Part shown: piece after piece, positions 1-9,393 of the stretch | How the letters are laid out: each line of letters starts with the position of its first letter | How positions within the stretch are numbered: position 1 is the stretch's first letter | Source of the DNA: Dyadobacter endophyticus | GTDB lineage: Bacteria > Bacteroidota > Bacteroidia > Cytophagales > Spirosomataceae | Assembly: GCF_014641595.1 (NCBI RefSeq) | Contig: NZ_BMIA01000002.1 | Span: 248,001 to 312,000 of the forward strand | Direction of reading: 5' to 3' | DNA: 64,000 bases | Program-made: the position numbers and the translations under genes | Notes under the pieces: model-generated | Seen by the model: the letters and a program-made list of their open reading frames with translations, nothing else | What the model was told of the DNA's origin: nothing | Databases searched by the model: none

Positions 1-486
1 GACACACCGGGTGCATTCCCAGGCATGGAAGCAGAAGAGCGCGGACAAGGCGAGGCGATCGCGCGCAACCTGAAAGAAATGTTTATGCTGAAAGTGCCTG
101 TGATCTGTATCGTGATCGGCGAAGGCGCTTCCGGCGGTGCATTGGGGATTGCTATCGGCGACCGCGTACTGATGCTTGAGAACACCTGGTATTCTGTAAT
201 TTCCCCCGAAAACTGCTCTGCGATCCTTTGGAGAAGCTGGGATTTCAAAGAGCAGGCTGCCGAAGCGATGAAGATCACGGCCAAGGATATGACCAACTAC
301 AAACTGGTAGACGGTATCATCGCCGAGCCGCTGGGTGGTGCCCACCTCGACCACAAGTGGATGGCCGACGAGCTGAAAAGAACAATTCTCGAAAATATTG
401 CCGAACTGGCAGCAATCGGTGAGCAAGACCGGATCGATCAGCGTATCGATAAATTCTGTGCAATGGGTGTGGTAGTTGAAGCGTAA
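1..486 (+). CDS. accA: Acetyl-CoA carboxylase carboxyltransferase subunit alpha (3' part)
   Basis: The gene is open from the first base of the window, so the N-terminal half is missing. AccA forms the carboxyltransferase with AccD and moves the carboxyl group from carboxybiotin to acetyl-CoA, the first committed step of fatty acid synthesis, in the cytoplasm. The visible part has the crotonase-fold signatures of the family: DTPGAFPG at the very start, then [15 protein letters not shown], the oxyanion-hole stretch [15 protein letters not shown], and [13 protein letters not shown]. The C-terminus ends at the normal place for AccA. It is followed after 8 bases by a HAD phosphatase gene on the same strand, with which it may be co-transcribed. 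Confidence 0.96.
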   Translation, partial: DTPGAFPGMEAEERGQGEAIARNLKEMFMLKVPVICIVIGEGASGGALGIAIGDRVLMLENTWYSVISPENCSAILWRSWDFKEQAAEAMKITAKDMTNYKLVDGIIAEPLGGAHLDHKWMADELKRTILENIAELAAIGEQDRIDQRIDKFCAMGVVVEA

Positions 487-494
487 CAATATCC

Positions 495-1130
495 ATGAAA
501 AACGACAAGATCAAGAATATCATTTTCGACCTCGGTGACGTCATTCTCAATATCGACGTGCCCATTGCCTCCAAGTCATTCGCCGATTTGAGCGGGCTGG
601 AACAGAGCGAGATCATCACCATATTCAAAGAGAATGAACTTTTCCGCCAGTTTGAAACCGGATCGATGGACGAATCCACCTTCCGGAATTATGTGCGCGA
701 AATTTTGAACTTTCCTGATCTATCGGACGAAGCCATCGACACCGCATGGAACAGTCTCCTGCTCGACCTCCCGCCCGAGCGCGTGGAGCTGCTCAGAAAG
801 CTGGCTACCCAATACCGGCTGTTCCTGCTCAGCAACACGAGTTCGATCCACATTACCCAGGTCAACAAGATCCTGGAAGCATCGACGGGCGTCGAAAAGC
901 TTGAAGATTTGTTCGAAACCGTCTTTCTTTCTTACGAAATGGGCTTGATGAAGCCCGATACCCGTATTTACCAGGACGTACTCGATCAAGCCGGGCTGAA
1001 AGCGGAGGAAACGCTTTTCCTCGACGACAACGCGGATAATATCCGCGGCGCGGCACAACTCGGTATCGAAACCATCCACGTCCAAAAGCCGGTCACCATT
1101 CTGGAATACCTCAAAGACTATGCAGTCTAA
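495..1130 (+). CDS. HAD-superfamily hydrolase, subclass IA (YihX-like phosphatase)
   Basis: A 211-residue cytoplasmic phosphatase of the haloacid dehalogenase superfamily. Motif I is FDLGDV with the likely nucleophile Asp12; motif II is LLSNTS; the conserved Lys lies in MKPD; motif IV is FLDDNADNIRGA, which supplies the Mg2+-binding acids. The DLG(N/D)V form of motif I is typical of YihX-type sugar-phosphate phosphatases, but the substrate cannot be read from sequence. It starts 8 bases after accA, and its last 11 bases overlap the start of the membrane protease gene, so translational coupling of the three genes is likely. Confidence 0.85.
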   Translation: MKNDKIKNIIFDLGDVILNIDVPIASKSFADLSGLEQSEIITIFKENELFRQFETGSMDESTFRNYVREILNFPDLSDEAIDTAWNSLLLDLPPERVELLRKLATQYRLFLLSNTSSIHITQVNKILEASTGVEKLEDLFETVFLSYEMGLMKPDTRIYQDVLDQAGLKAEETLFLDDNADNIRGAAQLGIETIHVQKPVTILEYLKDYAV

Positions 1131-2319
1131 CACACGGACCCACATCATTCAGGCAGCATTATTTATCATCACCATCATCACCACGACGATGGCCGGTGCC
1201 GAATGGATGTTCGGGAACATTTTTGGTTTTGTTTACGACATTTTCTTTTTCCTGATCGGCAAGCAGGAAGGCAAGGAAGTACCTATTCCCACCAAGCCAA
1301 TGGGCTGGACGGAGTTTGTGCAGGGCTTTCATTTTTCGATCCCTTTCTTGCTGATCCTGACGATACACGAATTCGGGCATTATTTTGTGGCTAAGGCGCA
1401 TAAAGTGAAGGTCACACTGCCATTCTACATTCCGCTCTGGTTTGGTATTTCGCAAAGCATTGGAACACTCGGCGCGTTTATCAGGATTAAAGAGGCTGTT
1501 AAATCACGTGTGAAATTCTTCGACATCGGCATTGCGGGGCCGCTGGCGGGCTTTGTGGCAGCACTCGCTGTGCTTTGGTACGGCTTCACCCATTTGCCTC
1601 CGCCGGATTATATTTTCAAAATACATCCCGAGTATGAGCGCTTTGGGCTGAATTACCCGCAATTCGCCTACGAAAATCCAGCCGGTAACCTGATACTTGG
1701 CGACAATATCCTGTTCTGGTTTTTCAAAAACTACGTAGCCGATCCCGCCCGCCTGCCGCATGCCTACGAGATTATCCATTATCCATACCTTTTCGCAGGT
1801 TACCTCGCATTGTTTTTCACTTCGCTGAACCTGATCCCCATCGGCCAGCTGGATGGAGGGCACATTCTCTACGGTATGATCGGCAAGAAACGCTTTAACT
1901 TCGTTGCTCCGGTACTGTTCGGAATTTTCGCGTTTTACGCAGGATTGGGGATGTTCCGCACCGAATCCTTCGCTACCGGCAGTGATGCTGTGTTTTACGA
2001 GCGGCTGTTCTACCTTGCGATCTACGTTTATTTCCTCTATATCTGTTTCAAACGCGCATTCGATAACTCCTCGACGGCGCTGATGATCAGTCTGCTGATC
2101 GTAGTCGGCCAGTTCGCCGTGACCTACATTCGCCCGGATTGGGACGGCTCGGTCAATTTGCTACCGTTTGTACTCATCCTCGGCCGCTTCCTCGGCATCC
2201 GCCATCCTGATACGGAAGACAACACCCCGCTGGACTCCCGCCGGATGATTTTGGGGGTAATCGCGTTTATTATTTTCGTGATTTCGTTTAGTCCTACGCC
2301 GTTTGTTATCATTGAGTAA
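1120..2319 (+). CDS. Site-2-protease-like M50 family membrane metallopeptidase
   Basis: A 399-residue polytopic membrane protein. It carries the zinc motif HEFGH (His83, Glu84, His87) inside a hydrophobic segment and the second family motif NLIPIGQLDGGH further on, where the Asp is the third zinc ligand. Members of this family cut substrates within the membrane; plant EGY proteases and bacterial relatives share this arrangement, with GIAGPLAGF between the two motifs. There is no PDZ domain of the RseP type. The substrate is unknown. The gene overlaps the HAD gene by 11 bases and ends 30 bases before the phosphotriesterase-like gene. Confidence 0.85.
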   Translation: MQSNTRTHIIQAALFIITIITTTMAGAEWMFGNIFGFVYDIFFFLIGKQEGKEVPIPTKPMGWTEFVQGFHFSIPFLLILTIHEFGHYFVAKAHKVKVTLPFYIPLWFGISQSIGTLGAFIRIKEAVKSRVKFFDIGIAGPLAGFVAALAVLWYGFTHLPPPDYIFKIHPEYERFGLNYPQFAYENPAGNLILGDNILFWFFKNYVADPARLPHAYEIIHYPYLFAGYLALFFTSLNLIPIGQLDGGHILYGMIGKKRFNFVAPVLFGIFAFYAGLGMFRTESFATGSDAVFYERLFYLAIYVYFLYICFKRAFDNSSTALMISLLIVVGQFAVTYIRPDWDGSVNLLPFVLILGRFLGIRHPDTEDNTPLDSRRMILGVIAFIIFVISFSPTPFVIIE

Positions 2320-2349
2320 AGGAGATAGGCCGTTGCCAGCCCTTTTAGG

Positions 2350-3369
2350 TTGACTATGGCCATCCACATCTCACGCCGACATTTCCTGGCAACACTAGGA
2401 GCAGCCCCCATTATAACGGGCGTCGCCCTCGCCGAGCCTCCCTACACGTATTCCGTCCAGGGCAAAATCGCCGTTTCCAAACTCGGTCCTGCATTAGTCC
2501 ACGAACACGTGTTAGTCGATTTCATCGGTGCAGACAAAATTTCACCAGATCGATGGAGGCACGATGAGGTAATACGGAAGGTCCTGCCCTATTTGCTGAA
2601 AATCAAACAGCGAGGCATTCAAACGCTTGTTGAATGCACGCCCGCATTCATTGGCAGGGATGTAATTTTGCTGAAAAAGCTTTCCGAGCTATCCGGGCTG
2701 AATATTCTGACCAATACCGGATATTACGGCGCTTCGGATAATAAGTATTTACCTAAGTGGGCATTCACAGAAACAGCAGAACAACTCGCGGCACGCTGGA
2801 TCACGGAGTTTGAAAAAGGAATTGAAGGAACTGGCATTCGCCCCGGGTTTATCAAAACCGGCGTCAATAACGGCAAGTTGTCGGAGCTTCATCAAAAGCT
2901 GATCAGGGCGGCAGCGCTTACGCATCTGAAAACCGGGCTTACCATATGCTCGCATACGGGTCCCGCATTACCTGCGCGTGAGGAAATTGAGATATTAATG
3001 CAATCGGGCGTGCATCCGTCCGCGTTCGTGTGGGTACACGCGAGCGGGAGCGCAGAAGAGCTGGAAAATGTAGGCCAAAGTGGCTGTTGGATCAGCCTCG
3101 ATGGCGTGAATACGGAGAATATCGGCAAACATGTGGAATGGATTTCTTTCCTAAAAAACAAGCGCAGGCTGGGCCAGGTGCTGATTTCACACGACGCCGG
3201 CTGGTACCGACCCGGAGAGCCTGATGGCGGAGCGTTTCGCGGCTTCACGACGATTTCCGACAAGCTGGTTCCCGCATTGAAAGAACACGGATTTACCGAC
3301 ACCGATATTCACACATTAATGGTCACTAACCCGGCGAAAGCTTTTGCCATTCGCATTCGCAAGCGCTAA
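2350..3369 (+). CDS. Exported phosphotriesterase-family metal-dependent hydrolase
   Basis: A 339-residue TIM-barrel amidohydrolase of the phosphotriesterase family. The metal ligands can be followed: His51 and His53 in HEHV, a likely carboxylated Lys in PGFIKTGVN, His in CSHTG and in WVHASG, and the final Asp in ISHDAGWY. The N-terminus SRRHFLATLGAAPIITGVALA resembles a Tat signal with twin arginines, which suggests export of the folded metalloprotein to the periplasm. Family members are lactonases or phosphotriesterases; the substrate here is unknown. It may start at the third residue (2356). The convergent histidine kinase gene ends 4 bases downstream. Confidence 0.8.
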   Translation: MTMAIHISRRHFLATLGAAPIITGVALAEPPYTYSVQGKIAVSKLGPALVHEHVLVDFIGADKISPDRWRHDEVIRKVLPYLLKIKQRGIQTLVECTPAFIGRDVILLKKLSELSGLNILTNTGYYGASDNKYLPKWAFTETAEQLAARWITEFEKGIEGTGIRPGFIKTGVNNGKLSELHQKLIRAAALTHLKTGLTICSHTGPALPAREEIEILMQSGVHPSAFVWVHASGSAEELENVGQSGCWISLDGVNTENIGKHVEWISFLKNKRRLGQVLISHDAGWYRPGEPDGGAFRGFTTISDKLVPALKEHGFTDTDIHTLMVTNPAKAFAIRIRKR

Positions 3370-3373
3370 TTGC

Positions 3374-4660
3374 CTATTTCTCGATAAGGAACTCCGTCCA
3401 GCCGTCGGGACCTGTTTCCAATGCAAAATCAAAGCCGTGGTTACCGAGTATTTCACGGGTTAACGTGAGACCGATGCCCTGACCGTCGCGTTTGGTGCTG
3501 AAAAAAGGGTTAAATAGCTTGGAACTCACCTCCTGATCGATCGGCTTACCGTTGTTTCGTATCACAACACGGGAAGAGGTTGCGGAGATATGCACTTCCT
3601 GCCCGCTTTCGCAAGCCTCCACCGCATTCTTGATCACGTTGATCAGTACCTGCTCCATTTGGCCTTTGTCGACCATCCAAAACACATTTTCCTGCGATTC
3701 GCTCATCACTTTTACATTGCGGACGGAAGCCGCATTCTGCATAAACACGGTCACATCACGCACGAGCGCACCCATATCCGTGCGTTCGGGCATAGGCGAC
3801 GGCAGGCGCACTACATCCGCGAAGTTGCGCATGAAGCGCGTGAGCTGCTGGTTTCGCTCCGACGCGATATGCAATGCGTCCTTAATGTCGCCGTAATCGG
3901 CATCGGGCAGCAGATGCGTCGTAGTCTGCAAAATCGAATCAGTGGCGCCCAGGGTGTTATTCACCTCATGGGCCATCATTCTGATCACCTTACCATAAGC
4001 ATTCTTCTCCGATTCCAGAATCTCATTGGTTAACTCCTCAATCATCAAAAATGAACGCCGGAAGCCACGGTCCATGAAATGCGAGCGCTGTGCCTTGAAT
4101 GTGGTAATACCGTTGGTCTTGACCATCCTGGACTCTCCATCGAGAATCCCCGCCAGTTCGGTGAGCAGCGGAAGGTCGGTTTCTGTCAGCTTTTTACCGA
4201 TCAACGCGTTGTTATCCTGCTCTAACTGGCTCTTCCCTTTGCTATTGAGCGACTCGATCCGGTCGTCGTAGTCGAGGATAATGATGGAAATGGGTGATGC
4301 TTCAATGAGTTTTTCCAAAAAGAAATGCTGCTCGTTGAGCTTGATACGTTCCTCTCGCAACTGATCGATCATCATATTGTAAACCTCGATCAGCACATCG
4401 ACTTCCCCTTTGCCCGTCGGGACGAACTTGATCGAAAAGTCTTTGTCCTTAATGGCCTCGATTCCGGACTTCACAAATTGGATAGGTTGCATAAAATTGT
4501 TGTAAAGAACGACTGACGCACCCGCCGACAGCAGCAGAAAAACTTCTGACGCAATAAAAAGCGCCTTGTTTTCAAAAAGTAATTTGTAAACCAGCAGGAT
4601 CAGCACCAGGTGCAGGATCGCGATGTAGGCAATGTATTTCGTCCTGGTAGATAACCTCAT
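3374..4660 (-). CDS. Sensor histidine kinase (NtrY/NtrB-like) of an efflux operon
   Basis: A 428-residue membrane kinase. Two hydrophobic segments lie near residues 10-26 and 34-52, followed by a HAMP-like linker (about 55-108) and a PAS-like domain (about 113-215). The phospho-acceptor is His231 in MMAHEVNN. The ATPase domain follows with NVIKNAVEA (N box) and GQGIGLTL (G box). The periplasmic loop is very short, so it probably senses a signal in or at the membrane. It overlaps the upstream response regulator gene by 4 bases and is the last gene of the operon with the HlyD/TolC/ABC genes, which suggests that it senses envelope or drug stress. The signal is not identifiable. Confidence 0.88.
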   Translation of the reverse strand: MRLSTRTKYIAYIAILHLVLILLVYKLLFENKALFIASEVFLLLSAGASVVLYNNFMQPIQFVKSGIEAIKDKDFSIKFVPTGKGEVDVLIEVYNMMIDQLREERIKLNEQHFFLEKLIEASPISIIILDYDDRIESLNSKGKSQLEQDNNALIGKKLTETDLPLLTELAGILDGESRMVKTNGITTFKAQRSHFMDRGFRRSFLMIEELTNEILESEKNAYGKVIRMMAHEVNNTLGATDSILQTTTHLLPDADYGDIKDALHIASERNQQLTRFMRNFADVVRLPSPMPERTDMGALVRDVTVFMQNAASVRNVKVMSESQENVFWMVDKGQMEQVLINVIKNAVEACESGQEVHISATSSRVVIRNNGKPIDQEVSSKLFNPFFSTKRDGQGIGLTLTREILGNHGFDFALETGPDGWTEFLIEK

Positions 4661-6030
4661 ACCTCTTCCGAATCAAAGGATATGCCAAATTTCTCCAACC
4701 GCCTGTACAATGCAAAACGGGTGATGCCCAGCGAGCGGGCAACCTTGCTTACCTTGTTCTGATGGTGTTGCATCGCCCTGACGATCATCTGATACTCCAT
4801 TTCTTCCAATGTTATGCTGCCTACTTCCGGGACCTGCTTCTGCGCCGAGGCGGCATTACCTGCGTTGAGGTTGCGCTGGAAATCGTCGACGTCGAGTACG
4901 CTGTTTCCGGCCAGCAGTACCGTGCGTTCCACCAAGTTTTTGAGCTGACGGATATTACCTTGTAACGGCAGTGTTCCAAGCCATTTCAAAGCTGCATTGC
5001 TGATTTTCAGCTCGGGCCGGTTGTAAATCGTTTTCAGGTTATTTGCAAAAAACGCCGACAATAATGGAATATCGTCCGGCCGCTCTCGCAACGCGGGAAG
5101 TTTGACGGTAATAAGGTTAATGCGGTAATAAAGATCCTCCCGGAACGTCCCTTGCGCCACCATTTCTTCCAGGTTACGGTTGGTAGCACAGATAACCCGC
5201 ACATCCACGGTGCGGCTTTTGCTGCTGCCCAACGGCTCGAATGTACGCTCCTGCAACACGCGCAACAACTTCACCTGGCTAGCAAGATCCAGCTCCCCGA
5301 TCTCATCCAGGAAAATCGTCCCCCTGTGGGCCATTTCAAAACGGCCCATGCGGTCGGTTTTGGCATCCGTGAATGCACCCCGTACGTGGCCGAACAGCTC
5401 GCTCTCAAACAATGTCGAAGAAATCCCGCCGAGGTTCACTTTTACAAATGGCCGCACTTTCCGTCGGCTATTCAAATGGATGGCTTCGGCGACCAGCTCC
5501 TTTCCCGTGCCGCTCTCGCCCGTAATGAGTACTGGTGCATCCGTAGGCGCAACCCGGCCTATTGTTTCAAGGATATCAAGCAGCTTCGGATCTTCTCCTA
5601 CAATGTTTTCAAAATGATATTGCTGGTCTAATTTCCGCCGGCTTCCCGCCTGCTGAGCTGGTTTGGCCAGGTTGAGGATCGTACGGATGGACTGGATCAG
5701 GTAATCGTTCTGCCAGGGTTTGGTCACGAAATCGGCGGCGCCTTCCTTCATACCCCGCACAGCCAGGTCGATCGTCCCCCATCCGGTAATCAAAATCACT
5801 GGAATCGTTGCATTATGCTTCTTAATGCGCTGCAACAGGTGCATTCCCTCCTTTCCTGATGTTTCGATCGAAAAATTAAGGTCGAGCAAAACAAGTTCGG
5901 GAGTTGCCGCTTTCAGTATTTCAAAAGTTTCCTCCGGTGAACCGGCCCCGCGCACCTCAAACCCTTCCTTCTTCAAAAGGAGCATCAGGGAAGTGCGGAT
6001 AGCAAGGTCGTCGTCTACGATAAGGAGCAT
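4657..6030 (-). CDS. Sigma54-dependent response regulator, NtrC family
   Basis: A 457-residue enhancer-binding protein with three domains. The receiver (1-120) has Asp50 as phosphorylation site and Lys104. The AAA+ domain has Walker A GESGTGKE (171-178), Walker B GTIFLDEIGE (237-246) and the sigma54-contact loop GAFTDA (218-223) instead of the classical GAFTGA. The C-terminal Fis-type helix-turn-helix reads KVSKVARSLGITRFALYRRL. It should activate sigma54 promoters on phosphorylation by the kinase whose gene overlaps it by 4 bases. Its position behind the transport genes, together with the -24-like element near 12151, suggests control of its own operon. Confidence 0.92.
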   Translation of the reverse strand: MLLIVDDDLAIRTSLMLLLKKEGFEVRGAGSPEETFEILKAATPELVLLDLNFSIETSGKEGMHLLQRIKKHNATIPVILITGWGTIDLAVRGMKEGAADFVTKPWQNDYLIQSIRTILNLAKPAQQAGSRRKLDQQYHFENIVGEDPKLLDILETIGRVAPTDAPVLITGESGTGKELVAEAIHLNSRRKVRPFVKVNLGGISSTLFESELFGHVRGAFTDAKTDRMGRFEMAHRGTIFLDEIGELDLASQVKLLRVLQERTFEPLGSSKSRTVDVRVICATNRNLEEMVAQGTFREDLYYRINLITVKLPALRERPDDIPLLSAFFANNLKTIYNRPELKISNAALKWLGTLPLQGNIRQLKNLVERTVLLAGNSVLDVDDFQRNLNAGNAASAQKQVPEVGSITLEEMEYQMIVRAMQHHQNKVSKVARSLGITRFALYRRLEKFGISFDSEEV

Positions 6031-6060
6031 TGGCGGTGTTAATTTTGAATGACTGAATCA

Positions 6061-7227
6061 TTACTCCTCATGCAATGCCACCGCCGGATGTATCTTCGCG
6101 GCTTGCTTGCTGGGGAACCAGGCGCATAGGGTTACAATGATATAAATTACTGCGACGGCGGCCAAGATCGCTATGATGTAAATTTCTTTATCGAGGTCAA
6201 AAACGTTCATGAGCGGGAACTGGACGGCAAACATAAGGCCAATAACAAGGCTGAAAGTAGCCAGTACCCATATTTCGCCCAGAAACTGGCCGGTAACCTT
6301 GGCTTCCGTGGCTCCCATGGCGCGGCGCAGCCCGATTTCGCCTTTGCGTTTCGAGATATTCAGGTTGAGCACACCGAAGAGGCCCAATGCAACATTTGTC
6401 AGCAAAAACCCGCTGACTATCAGAAATATCAGCACCGGCACGAGCGTCAAGTTCTCCCGATTTTTACGCGAATCTTTGAGGTAACCTACTTCCACACCCC
6501 AGCCGGGTAACATCATCGCGACGTCCTTCACGAGCCGCGCTTCGAAGTTCGCGTCCGTACCCGCTTTGGTTTTGATAAGGATATTCGAATTCCAGCGGTC
6601 GTTTTTTTCCAGGAGCTGAAAAAGCCCGGGTGTATCCGACATAAACTGCCCCTTAGCCTTGAACCTATCGACAACGCCTACCACCTTATAGAAAGTCTTA
6701 TCGTCACGTTTGACGACCTTATTCAGCCCCGATTCATTTTGAAACAGCTTGTCTTCCATCGCCTGGTTAATCACGATCGGGACATATTTTCCTACCAGGT
6801 CGGCGTCGGTATACCACCGGCCTTTTTTAAGCGGCAGATTCAGCACTTTGGCAAGCTCACTGTCGGTATAGTAAAAATCAGCGCCCACATCGACCTTATT
6901 ATAAGTTACCGAATTGCCGATCTGATTGGCCGAGAAGGGTGTATTGCTGCTCATACGGCTGGCCACCGTTACTTCGGAATACGACCGCACGCGTTGTAGG
7001 ACACGTTGTAACTTTGGAGCCAGTTCGGTAGTATCCTGGTTGGAGGATAGTTCAAGGTTCCATACCTGTTCGTATTGGAAGCCGATGGGTTGCAGGTAGT
7101 TGCGCAGGTTGAAAACAATGAGCGTGAGCACGCCGAAAAGCACCATAAAGGCAGCCCATATCTCGATGATAAGCAGGGAATGCGTGCCTTTTTTATTCCA
7201 TATCAATTTAAAAAGATGTCGTAGCAT
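6061..7227 (-). CDS. ABC transporter permease, MacB/FtsX type (second subunit)
   Basis: A 388-residue permease with the MacB architecture: one N-terminal membrane segment (about 18-42), a periplasmic MacB_PCD-like domain of about 220 residues, and three C-terminal membrane segments of the FtsX domain. The FtsX signature RKGEIGLRRAMGATEAKV is present. It lies 33 bases after another permease gene of the same design, so the two probably form a heterodimer energised by the ATPase at 8576-9238. Together with the HlyD and TolC proteins this would be a tripartite exporter acting from the periplasm. The substrate is unknown. Confidence 0.88.
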   Translation of the reverse strand: MLRHLFKLIWNKKGTHSLLIIEIWAAFMVLFGVLTLIVFNLRNYLQPIGFQYEQVWNLELSSNQDTTELAPKLQRVLQRVRSYSEVTVASRMSSNTPFSANQIGNSVTYNKVDVGADFYYTDSELAKVLNLPLKKGRWYTDADLVGKYVPIVINQAMEDKLFQNESGLNKVVKRDDKTFYKVVGVVDRFKAKGQFMSDTPGLFQLLEKNDRWNSNILIKTKAGTDANFEARLVKDVAMMLPGWGVEVGYLKDSRKNRENLTLVPVLIFLIVSGFLLTNVALGLFGVLNLNISKRKGEIGLRRAMGATEAKVTGQFLGEIWVLATFSLVIGLMFAVQFPLMNVFDLDKEIYIIAILAAVAVIYIIVTLCAWFPSKQAAKIHPAVALHEE

Positions 7228-7260
7228 GGCTATTGCAGGGTTAAAATGAGAGAATCAACG

Positions 7261-8505
7261 TCACGCTTTCAGCGCTTCCGCTATTTTCAGTCGCGACATT
7301 CTGAAAGCCGGTAAAACGCCCGACAGTAACCCGAAAACAAGGCATACTAAAATGCTGATCAGGAACACCGGCAGATTGATCGTGAGATCCGCATAGGCGA
7401 TCCAGCCGCTGGAATTGATGAATTGGATGACCAGGAAAGTGAGTATCAGGGCAAATGCGCCTCCGATGAAGGTAATGAACACGTTTTCGATGATAAACTG
7501 CCACAAAAGCGCTTTCGAAGGCGCCCCGAATGCCTTCCTGACGCCGATCTCCGACGCGCGTTCGAGAATGCGACTTACATTGACATTGACCAGGTTCACA
7601 GCCGGCAATCCCATGATCATCAGCAGCACCAGCCCAACGATCGCATAAAGTGTAATGCGGTCTTTGTCGCTGCGTGTGAACATAGTAACGAAATGATCGA
7701 AATAGGTATCAGCCTTGACGATCAGGACGTTGAACTGATTATTGTTGGAATAATCGGAGCGCGGAATGCGGGCAATGTAGCTATCGAATTCTGCCTGCAC
7801 GGTCGGAAGATCGGACGGTTTTTTGGCCAGCACAATAGCCACGAACCGTCCACGCATACCCTTTCCTTCGTAATTGCTTTTAGGGGCGGTATAAGGGAAA
7901 TACACATCCGAATAGGTGTAAACCCGCGTCGGAGGACTGCCCTTCACGACCCCGATCACCCGGAAGTTAATATTCTCGATGTCAATCGTCTTTCCCACCA
8001 CCGTTTCCGCATCATTTCCAAAATATTGGTCGCGCAACGCATCTGTAATAACCGCCACATGGTCGGCATTTCGGATATTTGTTTCATCATAAGGCTTACC
8101 TTCGAGGAATTCAAAGTCGGTCACGGACCAGAAATCGACATCGGTGTATTTGGTATTCAACTTGATCCGCTTTCCATTCGCGTAAGCGTTGGAGAAGCTA
8201 AAATTGCTCATTATCGCCACGCGTTCCACCGATTTGAGCGACTTTGCATACTTCATCAGAAACTCGAAGGAAGCGGGCCCCGACGACATCGTTGTATTGG
8301 CCGAATCGGTCTGTATTACGGAGGCAATGTATAACGACCGTGCGCGTTTGTTCTCGGGATAATGCGGGCCGAAAAGGTGGTCGAGGAACGAGGTGACTAC
8401 CATCAGCACCGTCAGCGTTAGCGTAATGCCGAAAAGCGTGATGAAAGTATAGAAAGGATGCCGCAGCAGTACCTTCCAGGCGATTTTGATGTAGTTTGAT
8501 AGCAT
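7261..8505 (-). CDS. ABC transporter permease, MacB/FtsX type (first subunit)
   Basis: A 414-residue permease beginning MLSNYIKIAWKVLLRHPF, the usual N-terminus of this Bacteroidota class. One N-terminal membrane helix, a large periplasmic domain and three C-terminal helices follow. The FtsX loop reads ASEIGVRKAFGAPSKAL and the C-terminus is the typical FRMSRLKIAEALKA. It is the partner of the 6061-7227 permease. The 70-base gap towards the upstream ATPase gene contains an 8-base tandem repeat. Confidence 0.88.
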   Translation of the reverse strand: MLSNYIKIAWKVLLRHPFYTFITLFGITLTLTVLMVVTSFLDHLFGPHYPENKRARSLYIASVIQTDSANTTMSSGPASFEFLMKYAKSLKSVERVAIMSNFSFSNAYANGKRIKLNTKYTDVDFWSVTDFEFLEGKPYDETNIRNADHVAVITDALRDQYFGNDAETVVGKTIDIENINFRVIGVVKGSPPTRVYTYSDVYFPYTAPKSNYEGKGMRGRFVAIVLAKKPSDLPTVQAEFDSYIARIPRSDYSNNNQFNVLIVKADTYFDHFVTMFTRSDKDRITLYAIVGLVLLMIMGLPAVNLVNVNVSRILERASEIGVRKAFGAPSKALLWQFIIENVFITFIGGAFALILTFLVIQFINSSGWIAYADLTINLPVFLISILVCLVFGLLSGVLPAFRMSRLKIAEALKA

Positions 8506-8512
8506 TGTTCAA

Positions 8513-8550
8513 TGATTGAATGAGTGAATGAGTGAATGACTGAGTGACCA
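8513..8550. repeat. Short imperfect tandem repeat of an 8-base unit
   Basis: The gap between the ATPase and permease genes holds about four imperfect copies of GAATGAGT in a row. No protein is encoded here. It is too short and degenerate to assign a role; slippage during replication would explain it. Confidence 0.6.
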
Positions 8551-8575
8551 GGTCGCCGGAGCGATCATTCATAAT

Positions 8576-9238
8576 TTAACTCACCTGCGTCCCGTCAAAC
8601 AGCCTGATGAGCCTGTCCGTCTTTTTCGCCATCGCTTCGTCGTGGGTCACCATGACGATCGTTGCGCCGTCGGTGTTCAGCTTTTGCAGGATGCCGAGAA
8701 TTTCGTTGCCCATGGCGCTGTCGAGGTTACCCGTAGGTTCGTCGGCGAGTATGATTTCGGGCTTGCCTACAATCGCCCGCGCGATAGCGACGCGCTGCTT
8801 CTGCCCGCCCGAGAGTTGCTTCGGAAAATGCTTCATCCGGTTGCTCAACCCCACCTTTTCCAATGCTTCCTGCGCCAACTCGCGGCGTTGCTTAGCCGAC
8901 GTATTCCTGTAAAGCAGCGGAATTTCGACGTTATCTATCACCGATAGATCGTTTATCAGGTGAAAGCTCTGAAAAATGAAGCCCAGCTTGCGGTTGCGTA
9001 GTTCGGCCAGATGCTTGTCGGTATATCGCTCCACCGGGGAGCCGTCAATCTCGATCTGTCCCTTCGAAGGCGCGTCGAGCAGGCCAATAATGTTCAGCAA
9101 TGTACTCTTCCCGCACCCTGACGGTCCCATGATCGAAACAAACTCTCCTTTCCTGACATCGATATTGATGTTGTTCAAAGCCAGCGTCTCGATGGAACTG
9201 GTACGGTAAACTTTTTCTACGTTTTGTAATTTGATCAT
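8576..9238 (-). CDS. ABC transporter ATP-binding protein, MacB/LolD type
   Basis: ATPase of the efflux operon. It has Walker A GPSGCGKST, the ABC signature LSGGQKQRVAIARAI, Walker B IILADEPTGNLD and the switch His in VMVTHDE. The ORF is open back to 9346, but homology begins at MIKLQNVEKVYR, so the ATG at 9238 is preferred, giving 220 residues, normal for the MacB/LolD family. ATP hydrolysis would drive the mechanotransmission cycle of the two permeases just downstream. Genes upstream in the operon encode the outer membrane channel and the adaptor. Confidence 0.93.
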   Translation of the reverse strand: MIKLQNVEKVYRTSSIETLALNNINIDVRKGEFVSIMGPSGCGKSTLLNIIGLLDAPSKGQIEIDGSPVERYTDKHLAELRNRKLGFIFQSFHLINDLSVIDNVEIPLLYRNTSAKQRRELAQEALEKVGLSNRMKHFPKQLSGGQKQRVAIARAIVGKPEIILADEPTGNLDSAMGNEILGILQKLNTDGATIVMVTHDEAMAKKTDRLIRLFDGTQVS

Positions 9239-9393
9239 GGCGCGTTGCTTGTATGTTGGACGTTTTGTTTTTTTGACGGCCGATGACCGACCACCGACTG
9301 GTTGTTTACGATGAGACTGAGTCTCTTGTTTTATATTTATATGCAATCAAAATCAATAACATTAATCGGCGTTCCGCGGTCGGCGGTCCGCGG

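Noticed and set aside
7423..8334. 303-codon ORF on the plus strand
   Set aside because: Antisense shadow of the FtsX permease at 7261-8505; rich in His, Arg and Asp as typical for reverse frames.
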